This document shows, piece after piece, positions 62,842-64,000 of a stretch of 64,000 bases of DNA. How positions within the stretch are numbered: the stretch's first letter is position 1; each line of letters begins with the position of its first letter. Both the position numbers and the translations under genes were made by a program. Origin of the DNA: Cellulomonas sp. KH9 (lineage in GTDB: Bacteria; Actinomycetota; Actinomycetes; Actinomycetales; Cellulomonadaceae); the NCBI RefSeq assembly GCF_900114185.1, contig NZ_FOSE01000001.1, positions 1,203,749 through 1,267,748 of the forward strand, written 5' to 3'. The notes under the pieces are model-generated. The model did not search any database. It was given only the letters and a program-made list of their open reading frames with translations, and was not told where the DNA came from.

Positions 62842-63300
62842 TCAGCCGGCCGACGCGCTGCGCAGGCCCAGGCCGCCCAGGACGAAACCCGTCCCGATGC
62901 CGACGAGGGCGAGGGCGACGCCGAAGGCGATGACCGACGTGATGAGCGAGGCGCGCAGGAACGTGCCGGTCGCGACGGCCTGCCGCTGCGGGTCCTCGCG
63001 GTCCATCTCGGCGTAGGTCTGCCCGCCGGTCATCTCCTCCAGGTCGGTCCGGATGACCTCGGCCTGGGCCCACGCGGTCCAGGGCGACACCACGGGTGAC
63101 CCTGCGAACGCCGCGGCGTTGTCGGAGACGACGACCTCCTCCTGCGCCAGGCCCTGGGCGATGCCGCCCCAGGTGGCGGCGCCGGCGAGGGCCATGACGA
63201 CGCCGAGGGCGGTGAGGAGCGTGCCCAGCAGGCGGGTGCGACGGGCGGCGCGGGGTGCGGGTGCCGTGGTGGTGGCGGTGGGTGCGACGTCGGCGGACAT
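62842..63300 (-). CDS. Small two-span membrane protein, copy 2
   Basis: 152 residues, paralog of the protein at 20023-20499. The two share the outside-loop motifs VSDNAAAFAGSPVVSPWTAW and TYAEMDREDPQRQAV, and the second helix start FLRASLITSVIAFGVAL. The N-terminus is Thr/Ala-rich. A ribosome site (AGGGGAG) and a perfect 8-bp hairpin (CCGGCGCC-GCGT-GGCGCCGG, 63325-63344) precede the ATG. It lacks the long leader of copy 1. Function unknown. Confidence 0.83.
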   Translation of the reverse strand: MSADVAPTATTTAPAPRAARRTRLLGTLLTALGVVMALAGAATWGGIAQGLAQEEVVVSDNAAAFAGSPVVSPWTAWAQAEVIRTDLEEMTGGQTYAEMDREDPQRQAVATGTFLRASLITSVIAFGVALALVGIGTGFVLGGLGLRSASAG

Positions 63301-63366
63301 GGGACTCCCCTTCGATCGGTAGCGCCGGCGCCGCGTGGCGCCGGTGCCCCCACCGTGGTGGATGAA

Positions 63367-63379
63367 ATCTCAAGGAGAT
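63367..63379. promoter_or_regulatory. Short A/T-rich inverted repeat
   Basis: ATCTC-aag-GAGAT at 63367-63379, 67 bases upstream of the two-span gene start, in the most A/T-rich stretch of this region. Possible operator; weak. Confidence 0.25.
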
Positions 63380-63464
63380 ATGAGACGAAACGATTTGCGA
63401 GTCCGGTCCTGCGTGCCGCGGGCCCCGGACCGGAGCCCGGGACCCGCGGGGAAGGGTGCGCGCG

Positions 63465-64000
63465 TCAGGCGACCGCGCAGGTCACGCCGTTGAGGGTGAA
63501 CGCCGTCGGTGCCGTGTTGGTACCGGTGTGCGACCCGTTGAACCCGATCTGCACGGAGCCGCCGGGCGGCAGCGAGCCGTTCCAGGGCGCGTTGGTCGCC
63601 GTGACCTGGCTCCCCGTCTGGGAGACCGTGCTGCTCCACGCCTGCGTCACCTGCTGCCCCGAGGGGAACGACCACCGCAGCGTCCAGCCGTCGACCGGTG
63701 TGCTCGACGTGTTGCGCACCGTGAGGTTCGCCGTGAAGCCGGTGTTCCACTGGTTGACCGCGTACGTCACGGCGCACCCGCCCACGGCCGGGGTGGGGCC
63801 GGGCGTCGGCGTCGTGCCGGGCGTGGGCGTCGTGCCGGGCGTCGGCGTGACGGTCGGGCTCGGCGTGACGGTCGGCGTGGGGGTCACGCTCGGGGTGGGC
63901 GTCGCACTGGGCGTCGGCGTCGGTGCCGCCTGGTCCAGCCCGAAGAACGCGACCGCCGCGGCCGCGTCGACGGGCAGGTTGTGCGACGTGCCCTGCAACC
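63465..64000 (-). CDS. Secreted enzyme, C-terminal part with CBM2 cellulose-binding module (cut by window edge)
   Basis: The last 178 residues or so. The C-terminal 100 are a family 2 carbohydrate-binding module: paired Cys at both ends ([10 protein letters not shown] to NGVTCAVA) and the flat-surface Trp positions in [14 protein letters not shown] and APWNG. Before it is a Pro/Thr linker of PTPT repeats typical of Cellulomonas cellulases. The piece ahead, [20 protein letters not shown], resembles the His-containing end of PHB-depolymerase/CE1-type esterases, so an acetyl-xylan or feruloyl esterase is possible. The catalytic domain lies outside the window. Confidence 0.85.
   Translation of the reverse strand, partial: LQGTSHNLPVDAAAAVAFFGLDQAAPTPTPSATPTPSVTPTPTVTPSPTVTPTPGTTPTPGTTPTPGPTPAVGGCAVTYAVNQWNTGFTANLTVRNTSSTPVDGWTLRWSFPSGQQVTQAWSSTVSQTGSQVTATNAPWNGSLPPGGSVQIGFNGSHTGTNTAPTAFTLNGVTCAVA

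Noticed and set aside
63361..63464. A CebR-type cellobiose operator near the CBM2 gene
   Set aside because: No GGGAGCGCTCCC-like site is present, and this is the 3' side of that gene.

Overview
The window reads as chromosomal DNA of a high-GC actinobacterium, most likely Cellulomonas or a close relative. Pointers are near-saturated G/C at third codon positions, a C-terminal CBM2 cellulose-binding module behind a Pro/Thr linker, a very large secreted amylopullulanase, the sucC-sucD-DUF6350-purN-purH-DUF3017 order typical of actinobacteria, and many promoters whose -10 box lies 6-8 bases before a GTG or ATG, which suggests leaderless mRNAs. The genus is inferred from gene content. I saw no rRNA, tRNA, insertion sequence or CRISPR array.

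Layout. 1-2179: end of an ABC exporter half with a degenerate Walker A, then a DUF192 gene. 2423-16463: a tight-adherence (Tad/Flp) pilus locus in overlapping genes: a zinc-ribbon protein, CpaB, a CpaE fused to a TadE-like pseudopilin, a TadF-like pseudopilin, CpaF, TadB, TadC, a NarL-type kinase and regulator, the Flp pilin, an OmpA-domain lipoprotein, a TadG-like protein, a giant pilin-like protein, a lipoprotein and a small membrane protein. No prepilin peptidase gene is present here. 16583-20499: guaA, a DUF3817 protein, a glycosyltransferase and a small two-span protein behind a structured leader. 20642-24544: envelope-stress genes, with a PspC/LiaF-like operon divergent from a PspC-domain kinase and its regulator. 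24605-30670: HIT-like protein, small membrane protein with a perfect operator, PcrA helicase, a second OmpA lipoprotein and a membrane protein. 30801-43662: TCA and purine housekeeping (sucCD, purN, purH, icd, mdh) with a flavin reductase and an aquaporin. 43948-62768: carbohydrate block, with an amylopullulanase followed by two tandem paralogous sugar-uptake cassettes, each made of a ChvE-type binding lipoprotein, a two-domain ATPase, a permease, a ROK regulator and an extra single-domain ATPase. 62842-64000: a paralog of the two-span protein, and the CBM2 tail of a secreted enzyme that runs off the window.

How the parts work together. CpaF, TadB, TadC and CpaE form the pilus motor, and several pilin-like proteins carry a Gly|xxxxGlu prepilin cleavage site. 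The two pilin-type genes share a promoter with 11-bp-spaced GGG repeats placed alike, which makes the adjacent NarL-type regulator a candidate activator. The amylopullulanase would release maltooligosaccharides outside the cell, and the twin cassettes would import monosaccharides. The cassettes share a 13-bp pseudo-palindrome before each binding-protein gene, a hairpin between the first two genes, and an identical promoter layout before the extra ATPase. sucC and icd share an identical 16-mer centred on CTCGATGTCGAG, suggesting joint control of TCA genes.
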